Source of the DNA: Cyanobacteria bacterium GSL.Bin1
GTDB taxonomy: Bacteria > Cyanobacteriota > Cyanobacteriia > Cyanobacteriales > Rubidibacteraceae
Assembly (NCBI GenBank): GCA_009909085.1
Contig: JAAANX010000184.1
Coordinates: forward strand, 1-32,315
DNA length: 32,315 bases
Reading direction: 5' to 3'
Shown: piece by piece, positions 1-9,800 of the stretch
Layout: each line of letters opens with the position of its first letter
Numbering within the stretch: position 1 is the stretch's first letter
Made by a program: the position numbers and the translations under genes
The notes under the pieces: generated by a model
The model's database searches: none
Seen by the model: the letters and a program-made list of their open reading frames with translations, nothing else
Told to the model about the DNA's origin: nothing

Positions 1-294
1 TTCTTTTTTAATCTGTTTGCGAAAGTTGAGAATTTCGGCTTCCCAATGACCGCGATTATTTTTAATTTCGCTTTCCCAATATTTTAATTTCAGAAGATGC
101 TCAACTAAACGCATTAATAAACTTTCTAACTTTCTTTTCTCACGACGACTCAAATCGGATAATTCCTCAAGTAAGTTATCCCAGTCAAGGGTATTAAATT
201 CTTTATTTTCTAGTTTTTTGATTGTTTCTAATACCCAAAGGTTATAATCTTTTTCATATAATGTTTCTTGATTTTTTTGTGATCCGGTAACCAT
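1..294 (-). CDS. DUF29 family protein, 3' end beyond the window
   Basis: Reading the minus strand from the ATG at 294-292 gives 98 open codons up to base 1, so the C-terminus lies outside the window. The protein starts MVTGSQKNQETLYEKDYNLW and continues with LDWDNLLEELSDLSRREKR, then LMRLVEHLLKLKYW. The pattern of an N-terminal YEKDYNLWVLET segment, a WDNLLEELSDL helix and a LVEHLLKLKYW helix is characteristic of the DUF29 family, small helical proteins that are abundant in cyanobacteria and have no established function. No clear Shine-Dalgarno is seen. It is divergent from the DUF4330 gene, with about 135 bases between the starts. The family call comes from recalled motifs and is fairly firm; the function is unknown. 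Confidence 0.75.
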   Translation of the reverse strand, partial: MVTGSQKNQETLYEKDYNLWVLETIKKLENKEFNTLDWDNLLEELSDLSRREKRKLESLLMRLVEHLLKLKYWESEIKNNRGHWEAEILNFRKQIKKE

Positions 295-429
295 AATAAA
301 AACCGCTAAGTTAGTCGCTTTAAAATTTAATATTTTGTAATTTGCTCTAGGAAGAGTTGATTGTCTCTGATCAACGTTTCGGATAAAATCGAGTTTGATC
401 TATTATCGCCCAAGCGCGATCGCGCAACT

Positions 430-957
430 ATGAAAATTATCGATTCCAAAGGACGACTCTTTAATACCATTAGCATCCTCGATTTAGGGGCAGCCCTTGT
501 GATTTTGTTGGTGATCATTGGGATTTTTATCTTTCCCGGTACGTCTGGATCTGTTGCCCAAGTCAGTGGCGCGAAACCGATCGAGATGGACGTTCTCATT
601 CAAGGATTAAGAATCGAAAATCCAGAAACGTTAAAAAGTACACTGGAAGAGAAGAAAACGACACAGTTAATTATCCGCAACCAACCCCATGGTCAAGTTC
701 AGGTGCAGTCAGTGGAATTAATCCCAAAAACGGTAGCGGTTCCGCAACCGGATGGTTCGGTCGTCGCTCAACCTGATCCGCGTCCCGACGAGAGATTTGT
801 CACAAATTGGTTAATTACCCTAGCTGGAGATGCCACCATTACCAATGATGGTGCGGTATTAGGAAGTAATAAAGTGAAAATTGGAACCACCGTTGAACTA
901 GAGGGATTCAGTTACAACTTCCGAGGGAGCGTTGTTGAGATTCGCCTTCCCGAGTAG
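430..957 (+). CDS. DUF4330 domain-containing membrane-anchored protein
   Basis: 175 residues from the ATG at 430, which begins MKIIDSKGRLF, the usual start of this cyanobacterial family. The frame stays open upstream to 361 but only from non-ATG codons, and that extension includes a HIP1 site, so I prefer the ATG. Residues about 14-36 form one hydrophobic membrane segment (ISILDLGAALVILLVIIGIF), followed by PGTSGSVAQ and a soluble domain with alternating beta-like stretches. The likely topology is an N-terminal anchor with the rest in the periplasm or lumen. The function of DUF4330 is not established. The last 60 bases overlap the 3' end of the convergent hydrolase-fold gene. Confidence 0.8.
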   Translation: MKIIDSKGRLFNTISILDLGAALVILLVIIGIFIFPGTSGSVAQVSGAKPIEMDVLIQGLRIENPETLKSTLEEKKTTQLIIRNQPHGQVQVQSVELIPKTVAVPQPDGSVVAQPDPRPDERFVTNWLITLAGDATITNDGAVLGSNKVKIGTTVELEGFSYNFRGSVVEIRLPE

Positions 958-1845
958 TTTGAGGTAACGGCGAATTAAGCCAATGGTAATCTCAGGAACT
1001 TCTAACTGGGGCGTTAAACCGACATTTTCTAAAATCTCTAACTGTTGCACAGCAGTGGGGTTCAAGGCAGCTAAACGCTTACCCAAATCAGCAGAAGTAA
1101 ATTGTGTCTTTTCTCCCCAAATCATCGCGGTGGGGATCGTCAGCTGAGGAAGATAGAGAGATAAATCAAAGGATAAATCGCCGCGCACGAAAGATAAAGC
1201 GGCATATTCAGCATTCTCCTGTTGGGCAGATTTGAGATAGGCGTTGATGATTTCTGGATAAATACGTTCAGGTCGAGCAAATTGCCGATTTTCTAAGAAA
1301 TTGCGGATTCCTTCACTGGTCGCGATCGCGCCTCGATACAAAACAGTATCAAGCAAAGGCAGGCTAACCACTCTGGCAATCAAACTCTGTGTATAGTCTT
1401 GCCCAAAGTCTGATAAACCGGCAGGAGTGACTAAAATTAAGGATTGAAATAATTCTGGATGATCCACTGCCACACGAAGGGTAAAGGCGGCTGTGAGCGA
1501 AGACGCAACAACAGTCACCGGTTCTGAGCAAGTTCCCATCAAAAATTCTCGGATTATGGTAAGGTAATCTTCGATCTGATAATTCCGTTCGGGATGTTCA
1601 GACCGTCCCCAACCAATCAAATCAGGCGCAAGGACGCGATAGTCACTGGCAAAAGCCGGATAAACCTTTGACCATTCGTAAGCGGATGAGCCACCGCCAA
1701 AACCATGTAGAAATACTAAACTGGATTGGTTTTCCTCTTGTCGGGTTGGTTCATCTGGCCAAGGATGCTCGCTCGGAGTGTAATAAATCATTCGTCCGAG
1801 AGAAGTCACAATCGACTCTTGTTTTACTCCAATGGGTTCAAGCAT
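898..1845 (-). CDS. alpha/beta-hydrolase-fold protein, possibly non-catalytic
   Basis: 315 residues with an alpha/beta-hydrolase layout: an oxyanion-hole loop LVFLHGFGGGSSAYEW near residue 45, LAPDLIGWGRSEHP near 75, a nucleophile elbow VVASSLTAAF near 115, and a late strand PTAMIWGEKTQF near 245. The elbow is A-S-S-L-T, not G-x-S-x-G. The usual acid position reads WGEK. Where active members have the catalytic His (G-H-x-P-Q), this protein reads GLTPQLEVPE, so the His appears to be Leu. It may therefore be a structural or binding protein rather than an esterase; the substrate is unknown. It converges on the DUF4330 gene with a 60-bp overlap. Its start at 1845 abuts the divergent start of the next gene. 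An internal Met at about residue 19 is an alternative start. Confidence 0.75.
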   Translation of the reverse strand: MLEPIGVKQESIVTSLGRMIYYTPSEHPWPDEPTRQEENQSSLVFLHGFGGGSSAYEWSKVYPAFASDYRVLAPDLIGWGRSEHPERNYQIEDYLTIIREFLMGTCSEPVTVVASSLTAAFTLRVAVDHPELFQSLILVTPAGLSDFGQDYTQSLIARVVSLPLLDTVLYRGAIATSEGIRNFLENRQFARPERIYPEIINAYLKSAQQENAEYAALSFVRGDLSFDLSLYLPQLTIPTAMIWGEKTQFTSADLGKRLAALNPTAVQQLEILENVGLTPQLEVPEITIGLIRRYLKLLGKANLNNAPSEVVTESL

Positions 1846-2704
1846 GGCGCAATTTTTCCATCAACTACACTTCCAGAGTAAATTATTCTTGAAAATCGTG
1901 CTGGGCTCGTCACAGCGGTCTCGACAGCGTCGGCAACGTCCCGTTCGTCGTCGTCAGCCCTATCGCCGCCAACGGTCTTCTGCTGTAATACGGGTTAGTC
2001 AATCTTTATTAAAAGCGAAGTCTTCCTTATCTTCAGTTTGGCTATGGGGAGCGATTGTTTTTGCCATTATGTTGGTTTGGAATTGGCAATTGCTACTGGC
2101 AACGCTAATGGGAATGGGGGGGCTTGTTCTTTTATTTCGCTTTCCTATAGACCGTTGGTCGGGGTATTGGCAAAAATGGCAACAAACCTTAGATCTGTCC
2201 CAAAAACGCTTGTTTACGGCACTAGCGGGCAGTACGTTGATCGGAGTGGGAACCTATTGGGCCCTACAGCTTTGGGACCACGTAGATAATCATTGGTTAG
2301 CTGGCGGCGCGATCGCGCAAGGTATTGTCATTGCCCTGCTATTGGGTTGGCAAGTTGCAAAACTGCTTCATCCTGCTAGTCAGGGCAGCCCAAAAGATCA
2401 AGTTTCTCAGCTTCTAGCAGCACTAACTGCCGACCACCCCTTGCGGCGATTAATGGCAATTCGTCAACTGACTGCCCTTGCAATCGAAGGCAAGTTACAT
2501 GCCTCACAGCTGCAACAAATGAGTGAATATTTCAGCTTATTATTTTCTGTAGAAACAGAGCCGATTTTGCGTCAAGGCTTATTAGAAAGTATGCAAACTC
2601 TGCAGTTACATCACTGTTGGCAAAAGTGGGAAAGTAAAACTCCACCCCGCCTACAGAAACTGCAAAAAGTGAAGAAAGTGCCTGAAAAAATTGAACAGTT
2701 TTAA
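1844..2704 (+). CDS. Arg-rich membrane protein with a helical (armadillo-like) C-terminal region
   Basis: 286 residues from the ATG at 1844 (another in-frame ATG lies at 1832). A strongly basic N-terminal stretch (RSRQRRQRPVRRRQPYRRQR, about residues 24-43) precedes a hydrophobic hairpin at about 65-95 (VWLWGAIVFAIMLVWNW, then LLLATLMGMGGLVLLF) and another membrane pair at about 125-175 (LFTALAGSTLIGVGTYWAL; GAIAQGIVIALLLGW). The C-terminal 110 residues are helical and soluble, with HPLRRLMAIRQLTALA resembling one HEAT/armadillo repeat. I recall cyanobacterial proteins of this layout annotated only as armadillo-type-fold proteins; the function is unknown. The basic segment may bind membrane phospholipid, RNA or DNA (inference). 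The start overlaps the divergent hydrolase-fold start. Confidence 0.6.
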   Translation: MAQFFHQLHFQSKLFLKIVLGSSQRSRQRRQRPVRRRQPYRRQRSSAVIRVSQSLLKAKSSLSSVWLWGAIVFAIMLVWNWQLLLATLMGMGGLVLLFRFPIDRWSGYWQKWQQTLDLSQKRLFTALAGSTLIGVGTYWALQLWDHVDNHWLAGGAIAQGIVIALLLGWQVAKLLHPASQGSPKDQVSQLLAALTADHPLRRLMAIRQLTALAIEGKLHASQLQQMSEYFSLLFSVETEPILRQGLLESMQTLQLHHCWQKWESKTPPRLQKLQKVKKVPEKIEQF

Positions 2705-2742
2705 TGGAAGCAGGGGCAGCGATGCTGACCCCAAATCTCCAC

Positions 2743-3426
2743 CTATCGTTGCGGCGTTTTCTCAGAAAAACCCCAAGCAAAAACGATTGCCACCGCACTT
2801 ACTAAAAGCCATTGCGGCGGAACTAAACTCGGAGCAATCACGCGGAGTAATAGACGTAACCCGACAAAACCCACAGTAATGTAACCGGCATCTTCAAGAT
2901 GGACATATTCGTCTAGCCACCGGATAAATAATCCCGCTAAAAAACGTAAGGTCAGGACACCAATCGTACCTCCGAGAATAATCAGCCAAGTTTTTTCCGA
3001 GATCGCGATCGCGGTCGTGACACTATCCAAAGAAAACGCTAAATCGGTTAAAGCAATCATGGGAATGGCTTGCCAAAACGAGTTAAATCGGGGGCCATGA
3101 TGATGGTGACTGTTATCTTCTTCGTCTGAGGTAAAATAACTGAAAACTAACCAGAGGAGATAACCGGCTCCAAGTAGTTCAAACTGCCAAAATTGGATGA
3201 CCCAAGTTGCGGTAAAAATTAGGGTCATGCGTAGAATATAAGCTGCGACTAAGCCGAAATTAAGGGCTCGGCGTTGAAGTTTGTGTCCTTGTAATCCTTG
3301 CGCGATCGCAGCTAAGGCAATCGCATTATCTGCCGATAAAACTGCCTCTAGCGCCACGAGAACAATCAATAAGATTGCGGTTTCAATCCCGATATTCGGG
3401 GAAAAATCTAAAATTTGGTCAACCAT
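2743..3426 (-). CDS. TerC family integral membrane protein
   Basis: 227 residues with about seven hydrophobic segments. The two signature acidic membrane motifs of the TerC family are present: LEAVLSADNAIALAAIAQGL near residues 27-46 and LTDLAFSLDSVTTAIAIS near 125-142. A short His-rich acidic loop (DEEDNSHHHHGP) lies between them near residues 100-112. TerC-family proteins are named for tellurite resistance, and several members move or handle Mn2+ or other divalent ions; a metal-transport or metal-homeostasis role is inferred from the family. It converges with the Arg-rich membrane protein, with 38 bp between the stops. Confidence 0.85.
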   Translation of the reverse strand: MVDQILDFSPNIGIETAILLIVLVALEAVLSADNAIALAAIAQGLQGHKLQRRALNFGLVAAYILRMTLIFTATWVIQFWQFELLGAGYLLWLVFSYFTSDEEDNSHHHHGPRFNSFWQAIPMIALTDLAFSLDSVTTAIAISEKTWLIILGGTIGVLTLRFLAGLFIRWLDEYVHLEDAGYITVGFVGLRLLLRVIAPSLVPPQWLLVSAVAIVFAWGFSEKTPQR

Positions 3427-3638
3427 TCACGATTTATAGTTTCACGGAAGCAGAAATCCTCCTTATTTCTCAATCTTAACTTGGAATTAGCAAAACTTAA
3501 AAGATTGTTATGCCCTGTGATCCCCGGTTTTTTCTATAGCGCTACTCGAAAAGGGAATCGGGAACAGAGAATGGGGAACAGCAGGCTGTCAAAGGGTTCT
3601 GGGATTAAAAATGTCCTGTTCTAAATGCGCACTACTAT
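3427..3638. other. intergenic region upstream of the TerC gene
   Basis: This is the first part of a 381-bp gap between the TerC start (3426) and the end of the giant gene (3808). It should hold the TerC promoter, but I cannot identify a clear -10/-35 pair. It includes a G- and A-rich stretch near 3548-3585. No convincing gene was found here. Confidence 0.4.
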
Positions 3639-3672
3639 AAAAAATCCCCCCTAAAAAGGATTTCAGGGAGGA
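3639..3672 (-). terminator. Rho-independent terminator for the giant phosphatase gene
   Basis: Read on the minus strand, the 8-nt arms TCCTCCCT (3672-3665) and AGGGGGGA (3652-3645) pair with one U-G wobble around a 12-nt loop, directly followed by six T residues (3644-3639). It lies about 135 bases past the stop of the giant gene. On the plus strand the same stem is followed three bases later by T6 (3675-3680), so it could work in both directions. Confidence 0.7.
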
Positions 3673-3807
3673 AAGTTTTTTCAAGATGAATGAGAAGCTA
3701 GCGATTGGTGTGTTGACTTACGGCATCTTTTGTTTTGTCACAATGCAATTTTCCAAAATTAAGTTAGCAAAATTGCCAAATCACTAACTTCTGCAAACGT
3801 GAAACGG

Positions 3808-6800
3808 TTAAGCAAAATCCAACTGGAAGACAAGATCGTTAAAGTCTTGGTCACCACCTCCAGCAAGATCTTCAATGCCCAGGGAATTGTCACTTAAAAG
3901 ACGGAAGTGATCGACACCATCAGCATTAGCCGCGATATAAGGGAAGTAGGCTTGAACGCCTGCTGGCAGTTCTGCCGGAATTTCATCGAGGTCTCCCCCT
4001 TGCGCGAGCAGGAAGGGAACTACAATCTCTCCTGAGGTCAACTCAATAGATCCAGTTTGTCCCTCTTTGAGAATGGCATCCTTCGCATTGGCCAAAGCGG
4101 CTTCTGTATATCCGTCCTCACCAGGAGTAAGATCAACGATGTCATCATCATCTGTATCAATACCACCGGCTTCGTCAGCCACGCTATAGAAGCCAACTAA
4201 GTTATTAAACACACCAAGAGAGATCACTTCAGAAACTAAATTGGCAGTGACAACCTCTCCAGCTGGTCCGAAGACATTTTCATTCGTGAGGTCAAATACT
4301 CCTGGTTCTTCTAAAACTGGCGAATCAGGCGAGTCAGGTGATTCAGGAGGCTCAACTTCACCATTTTGCACAGACAAATTCACGATACGCTCATCTTCAG
4401 CTGGAGCAGTTTCTGCTTCATCAAAGGCAGTATTACCGCCAATCGGGAAGTTCTCAACTAAGAACTCAGCGAGTGCATCTTGCTCGGAACCGTCATCAGC
4501 AAAGGTAGCTTCTCCTGTCCGTTCTGCTTCTGAATCAACCAGATCAAGGCGATTCTCACCAAAGTCATCAAACGGATAACCATCGCCCCCATCAGCAAGG
4601 AAATTAAGGGTGACTAAACGAATTTCCTCATCCGGATTACCCACCAATTCCCCATTCTCGACAATGACATCTACAGGTTCCCCATTTTCATCGGTAATCG
4701 CCAGACTTTGCAGGCGATCGCCATCGGTGACGAGGCTGCCATCATCATTAAACTCAATGGCTGATTGAGTCGGGTCAAAACTGAACTCAAGACCCCCTAC
4801 CTGTGGGAATTGTCCGGGCGTATTACCAGGAGCAGTACCGGCTACCCCATGTTCAACCAGTTGCTCTAACTCGCTACGAGTTACGGTTAATAAGGTCAAA
4901 CCATTGTTAAAGCGAAGACTATTGACAAGATCAAGCTGAGAAATTTGTCCGTCTTCTTTACCTGTATCCGGATTAGCTTGCGGCGGTAACAGTTCACCAT
5001 TATCTCCGACTTCGCCAATGGGGGCACGAATTCCACCGCCATTTTTAATGGAAACAACGACGCTTTCATCCTCGGCTTGAGCAGTAGCTAAGTTAGCATC
5101 TGCTGTGAGATTACCAAGATTTGTTTCTTCAGTGCGAACCTCTTCCCGACGACCATCGAGGAAGACTTCAGTTTGACCAAAGAGATTACCATCTTGCTCG
5201 TTAACAATTGCTTCCACTGAATTAACTAAGTTTTGGACTTCAGCTCCTTTCGTTCCCTCGGCAAAGGGATCAGTGTCGCCAGAGACTTCCGTTACAATAT
5301 CTTCTGTTGTGGCAAAAGCACCACTGATTTCCGGATCGATGCTTTCCGGAACCAGAACGCCATTGGCATCAAACTCAGCAACTAAACGACCCACATAGCT
5401 GTATTCACCAGCGCTGCTGACAATCGCAGCGGGATCGCCATCGGCATTCTCTGTAAGCAGTGGATAGTTGTCATCTGCTTCATCACCAGGACGTAAGGTG
5501 TCGGTTTCGTCAGCAAGGAGAGTATCAGAACCGCCAGCGATTACAATATCCACTCCTGATAGTTCACCAATCAATTCTTGCTCTAAGGCAATTTGCTGCA
5601 AGTGAGTGGTGAGGATGATTTTGTTAACTCCTTGGTCGGCAATATTATCAATGACAGGCTGTAAGACATCAGCGAGGGCTTGCACATTGTTTTCGTTCGG
5701 TCCAACAATTTCCGTATCGCCAGGAGAAGAAAGCTCTTGTAACAGGGGTGTGGTTGCACCGACAACACCAATTTGTTCACCACCGCGCTCAAAGATTGCA
5801 GCCGGGGCAATGCGAGGGGTTATTTCTTCTAAGAAGCTTTCTTCCGGTCCCGTGACAAACTCACGATCAGAGAGAATTTGGTCAGTCGCTAAGCTACTGA
5901 GGGACTCATTATTGGAGAAGTTGAGGTTGGCGCTCAGATAGGGTAACTGAGTGCCAAGCCATTCATCATCAGCGAGTCCGGCTTCCTCCAAGGCTGGTCC
6001 AATAAAGCTGGCCAGGGCATCGCTACCCGCGTCAAACTCATGATTGCCAATGGCTGAAGCATCAAACCCGATCGCGTTCATAATGGACATATCAATGCGA
6101 CCGCGATCGCCTGCTAAGGATTCATATTGTTCGGGTTGACCATCGCCATTGACATCATTAGGAAGTCCAAACAGAGTGTTGGCCGCATCATTCAATACTT
6201 GATCCTCAGCAAACAGAGCAGCATTAAAGAAGGGTCCAGGAATGACATTATCGCCAGCAGAAATCGTTAATGTATTCTCGAATTCTTCTTCCAGTTGATC
6301 AATAATGGCTGCAAAGTTGGGGGCATTATCAATAGCGTCAACGCCGCCTTCCAGGTCAGAAGCATGGAAGAGTTGCAGGGTAAAAGATTCAGAAGGGTCT
6401 TCTGAGGGATCAGAGGGGTCTTCCTGGCCGATATCTGCAATATTATATAAGGTCGTTGTGCCACTGACTTCATTCCCAACTGCTAGTAACGGATTACCAT
6501 TGGGACTTTCTTCAGCAGAGATAAAGTTAAAGCCTTCGGGTCCTAAATCGCGAGCTTGAGAAAGTTGCTCTTGCGTAGGGTTCGGATCGCCTTCGTCATC
6601 AGTATCAAATTGAACCGAGAAGTCGCGGTTGTTGAGGTATTGAACAAACTGAGGGTCAGTGGGATTAGAAACGTTATAAACCATGATGCCGCCAACGCGC
6701 TCTAACCCAATGAAGGCGTAGGGAGTACCGCCAATTACCCCCGTGGCAACCGCTTCGGGTTCGGGTCCTTTGTCTGAACTGCGGTCATCGAAGGAGTCGT

Positions 6801-9800
6801 TTTCGTCATTGGTGGTATTAAAGCCTTCTGGGATTTGCTCGGCAACAATGCGCTCAAAGTCTTCTCCGCTGTCAAAGACCAATTCACCGGCTTCATTAAA
6901 GATGGAGAAGGAGCGACCGCCAAAGCTGTGGAGTTGCTCAATCAAACCATCCTCATCGACATCACCCGTAGAATTAGTGAGCAGGAGATTGCCGAGTTGA
7001 TCAGAGGTATTGAAATCAGCAAACGGTAAATCATCGGCTGCGTCAGCTTCGCCATCATTATTGAGGTCTAATAAGCCTTCTTCTTGTAAATCACCGAGGG
7101 TTGCTTCTTCGCTGAAGCCATCGTAGTCGCGAGAATCCCCTTCATTGGCGGTAATGATGAAGGTTTCATCGTTGGTTTCAAATGTCGCGATCGCGTCGGG
7201 TTGGAGCATTCCGAAGGTCGGGACATTCTGAATATTAATTTCACCATTGGCACTCGGATCAATTTTGTTTCCGATTTGAGAATGATCCTTAAAGCCAAGA
7301 GGTAAGATGTCTGTTACTGCACCAGCATTGAGGTCAACAACAGCAAAGGCATTGTTTTCTTGAAGCGCAACATAAGCGGTGCTGCTATCAGGGCTAACGG
7401 TGATATATTCCGGTTCTAAGTCCTGAGCAACCGTTGCATCCGGTCCAAAGATACGAACACCGCTTGCTTCTAAAGCCTCTTGTTGGTCGTTAAAGGCAGT
7501 GAAGCCTGCATTGGTTACAGTTGCATTTTCTACTCCACCGGAAATATCAATGATGCTAACGGAACCTTCAGGATCGGTTTCATAGTCGTCACTGGGTTCG
7601 CCTTCATTGGCAGTTAACACTTTAGAACCATCAGGGCTAAAGGTAACCATATCTGGCAGAACGCCGACCTCTACGCTGTTCAGCTCATTGCCATCGCTAT
7701 CAAAGAAGACGACTTGTCCCTTGGCATCAACCGCTTCGCCTGCAATGGCAACTGCAACAATCCCATTATTGACAGCAACACTGTTGGCACTATCGCCAAA
7801 GGCAGTCGCATCAATTTGGTCAATACGGGTTGGACTAGTCGGATCGCTGACATCAAGGATATCAACCGTGGTGGCATCAGAATTGACCACAAAGAGGCGT
7901 TGGGTTTCTGCATCATAAGCGACAATTTCTGCTGCCCCTTCATCAAAGACACCCGTTTCAAATGTTCCAGCAACAGAGAGTTCTAATTCATTGGAAGGTT
8001 GAGGCACTTCCGGTTCAGGTTCTTCAACCATGTCACTAACGCTGAACAGTGTCGTTGTGCCACTGACTTCGTTACCCACAGCGAGTAATGCCTCACCACT
8101 GGGGCTCTCTTCAGCAGAGATAAAGTCAAAGCCTTCCGGTCCTAAATCACCCACTTCCGGATTGACAGTCCCATCTTCTAACTGTGCAGGAATGGGGTTG
8201 CCGTCTGCATCGCGGAAGGTTCGGTTATTGACGTATTGAACAAATTCGGGGTCGCTGGGATTCGATAATTCGTAAACCATAATTCCACCGACACGCTCTA
8301 AACCGATAAAGGCATAAGTTGTCCCCTCAACAACACCGGTAATAATGGCTTCTGGTTCCGGTCCTTTCGCATCACTACGGGAATCAAAAGAGTCGTTTTC
8401 CGTGTTATCGGAGTTGAAATCATTAGGGAGTTGCTCTGCTGTGATGCGCTCAAATTCATCTCCACTATCAAAAACGAGATTCCCAAATTCATCAAAAATG
8501 GAGAAGGAACGACCACCAAAATTATGGAGTTGTTCTATTAAGCCATCCTCATCGATATCACCGGTAGCGTTAGTAAAATCAAGTGCTCCCAGCCGATCTT
8601 CTGCTAGGAGATCATTTAAGGTTTCTCCTGGGACAACTTCATCGGTGAAAGCATCAGGACGATTATCGTCATTGAGGTCGAGGAAGCTTTCTGGTGCGCC
8701 TCGCTCTAACTGACCGCGAATTTCGCCAGCCGGAAATTCTTCTGTGTGAATATTCCAGTAGAAGTCCAATTCTTGTTCAAAGCCAGCATCACTAACTTGA
8801 TCGGCAAACTCTTCTAGATCAGTTTCGCCATCGCCGCTATCCCAAGTGCCAGAAATCGTCACCGAGCCATCATCATTGAGGGTAAATTCGCGATCGTCGA
8901 TATCATCATCAGGGCTAATGACACCAAAGATGACTGGACCATTCTCACCACGAGGAGCGCCATGGATGTGCATGAGGGTAACATCATCGCCCTCATCGTC
9001 AGGAGTTTGAGGTGTTCCGTCTAAGAATTCTCCAAAGTCTAAATCATCAACAGTGACCTTATAATCAAAGGCGGTTGCTGAGGGATTGAAGCTCATGGTT
9101 GCGGTTCCTGTGGCTTCAGTATTAACAGGAGGAACTTCTTGATCGCCAGTTAATGTTGCCGTAATCGGAGTCGCGTTAACCGCTAAGTCATCAAGACCCA
9201 CTTCTTCAATTAAACCGGGATCACCTTCATATTCTCGGGCATCTCCTTCATTGGCAGTGATAATAAAATTTTGTCCCTCCACTTCAAAGCTGGCAATGGC
9301 ATCTGGCTGCAGCATTCCAAAGGAAGGAATATTTTGCAAGTTAATGCCATCTTCATCACTGGCATCAAGTTGATTGCTCTTGTCGAAGGAGATAATACCG
9401 AGGCTGGTATCTTTTTCTTCCGGTTCAAAGTCGTTGTCGTTAAGAACCGCTAAAGAACCATCATCAAGGAGGGCAATTCCTTCGGGCTTGTCGCTAGGAA
9501 GATAACCCAAGGAAGGAAGGTTGGTGACTTCCACCTTGCTCACGGGACGGATGCCTTCTGCAACTAGCTCATCAGGGGTTAACTGTTCTAAGGTTGTATC
9601 GTCAGGCAAGCTGAGTGCATCTTCTCCGAGGAGGTTAGTCGCACCAGAAAGGTTAATTTCATAAACGACTTTGTTACTCGTGGATTCTGTCCCAGAGTCA
9701 CGTTCAACCACAAAGAATTTACCATTACCGGCAAAGGTGGCTGCCCCAATTTTGTCGATGTTGCCTTCGCTAAAGGCTGGTTTTTCGAGGAGATAGACAT

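Noticed and set aside
3686-3787. 33-codon open frame on the plus strand (MNEKLAIGVLTYGIFCF...)
   Set aside because: Its only purine-rich upstream site is about 14 bases away and is an arm of the terminator hairpin; the product has no recognisable features.
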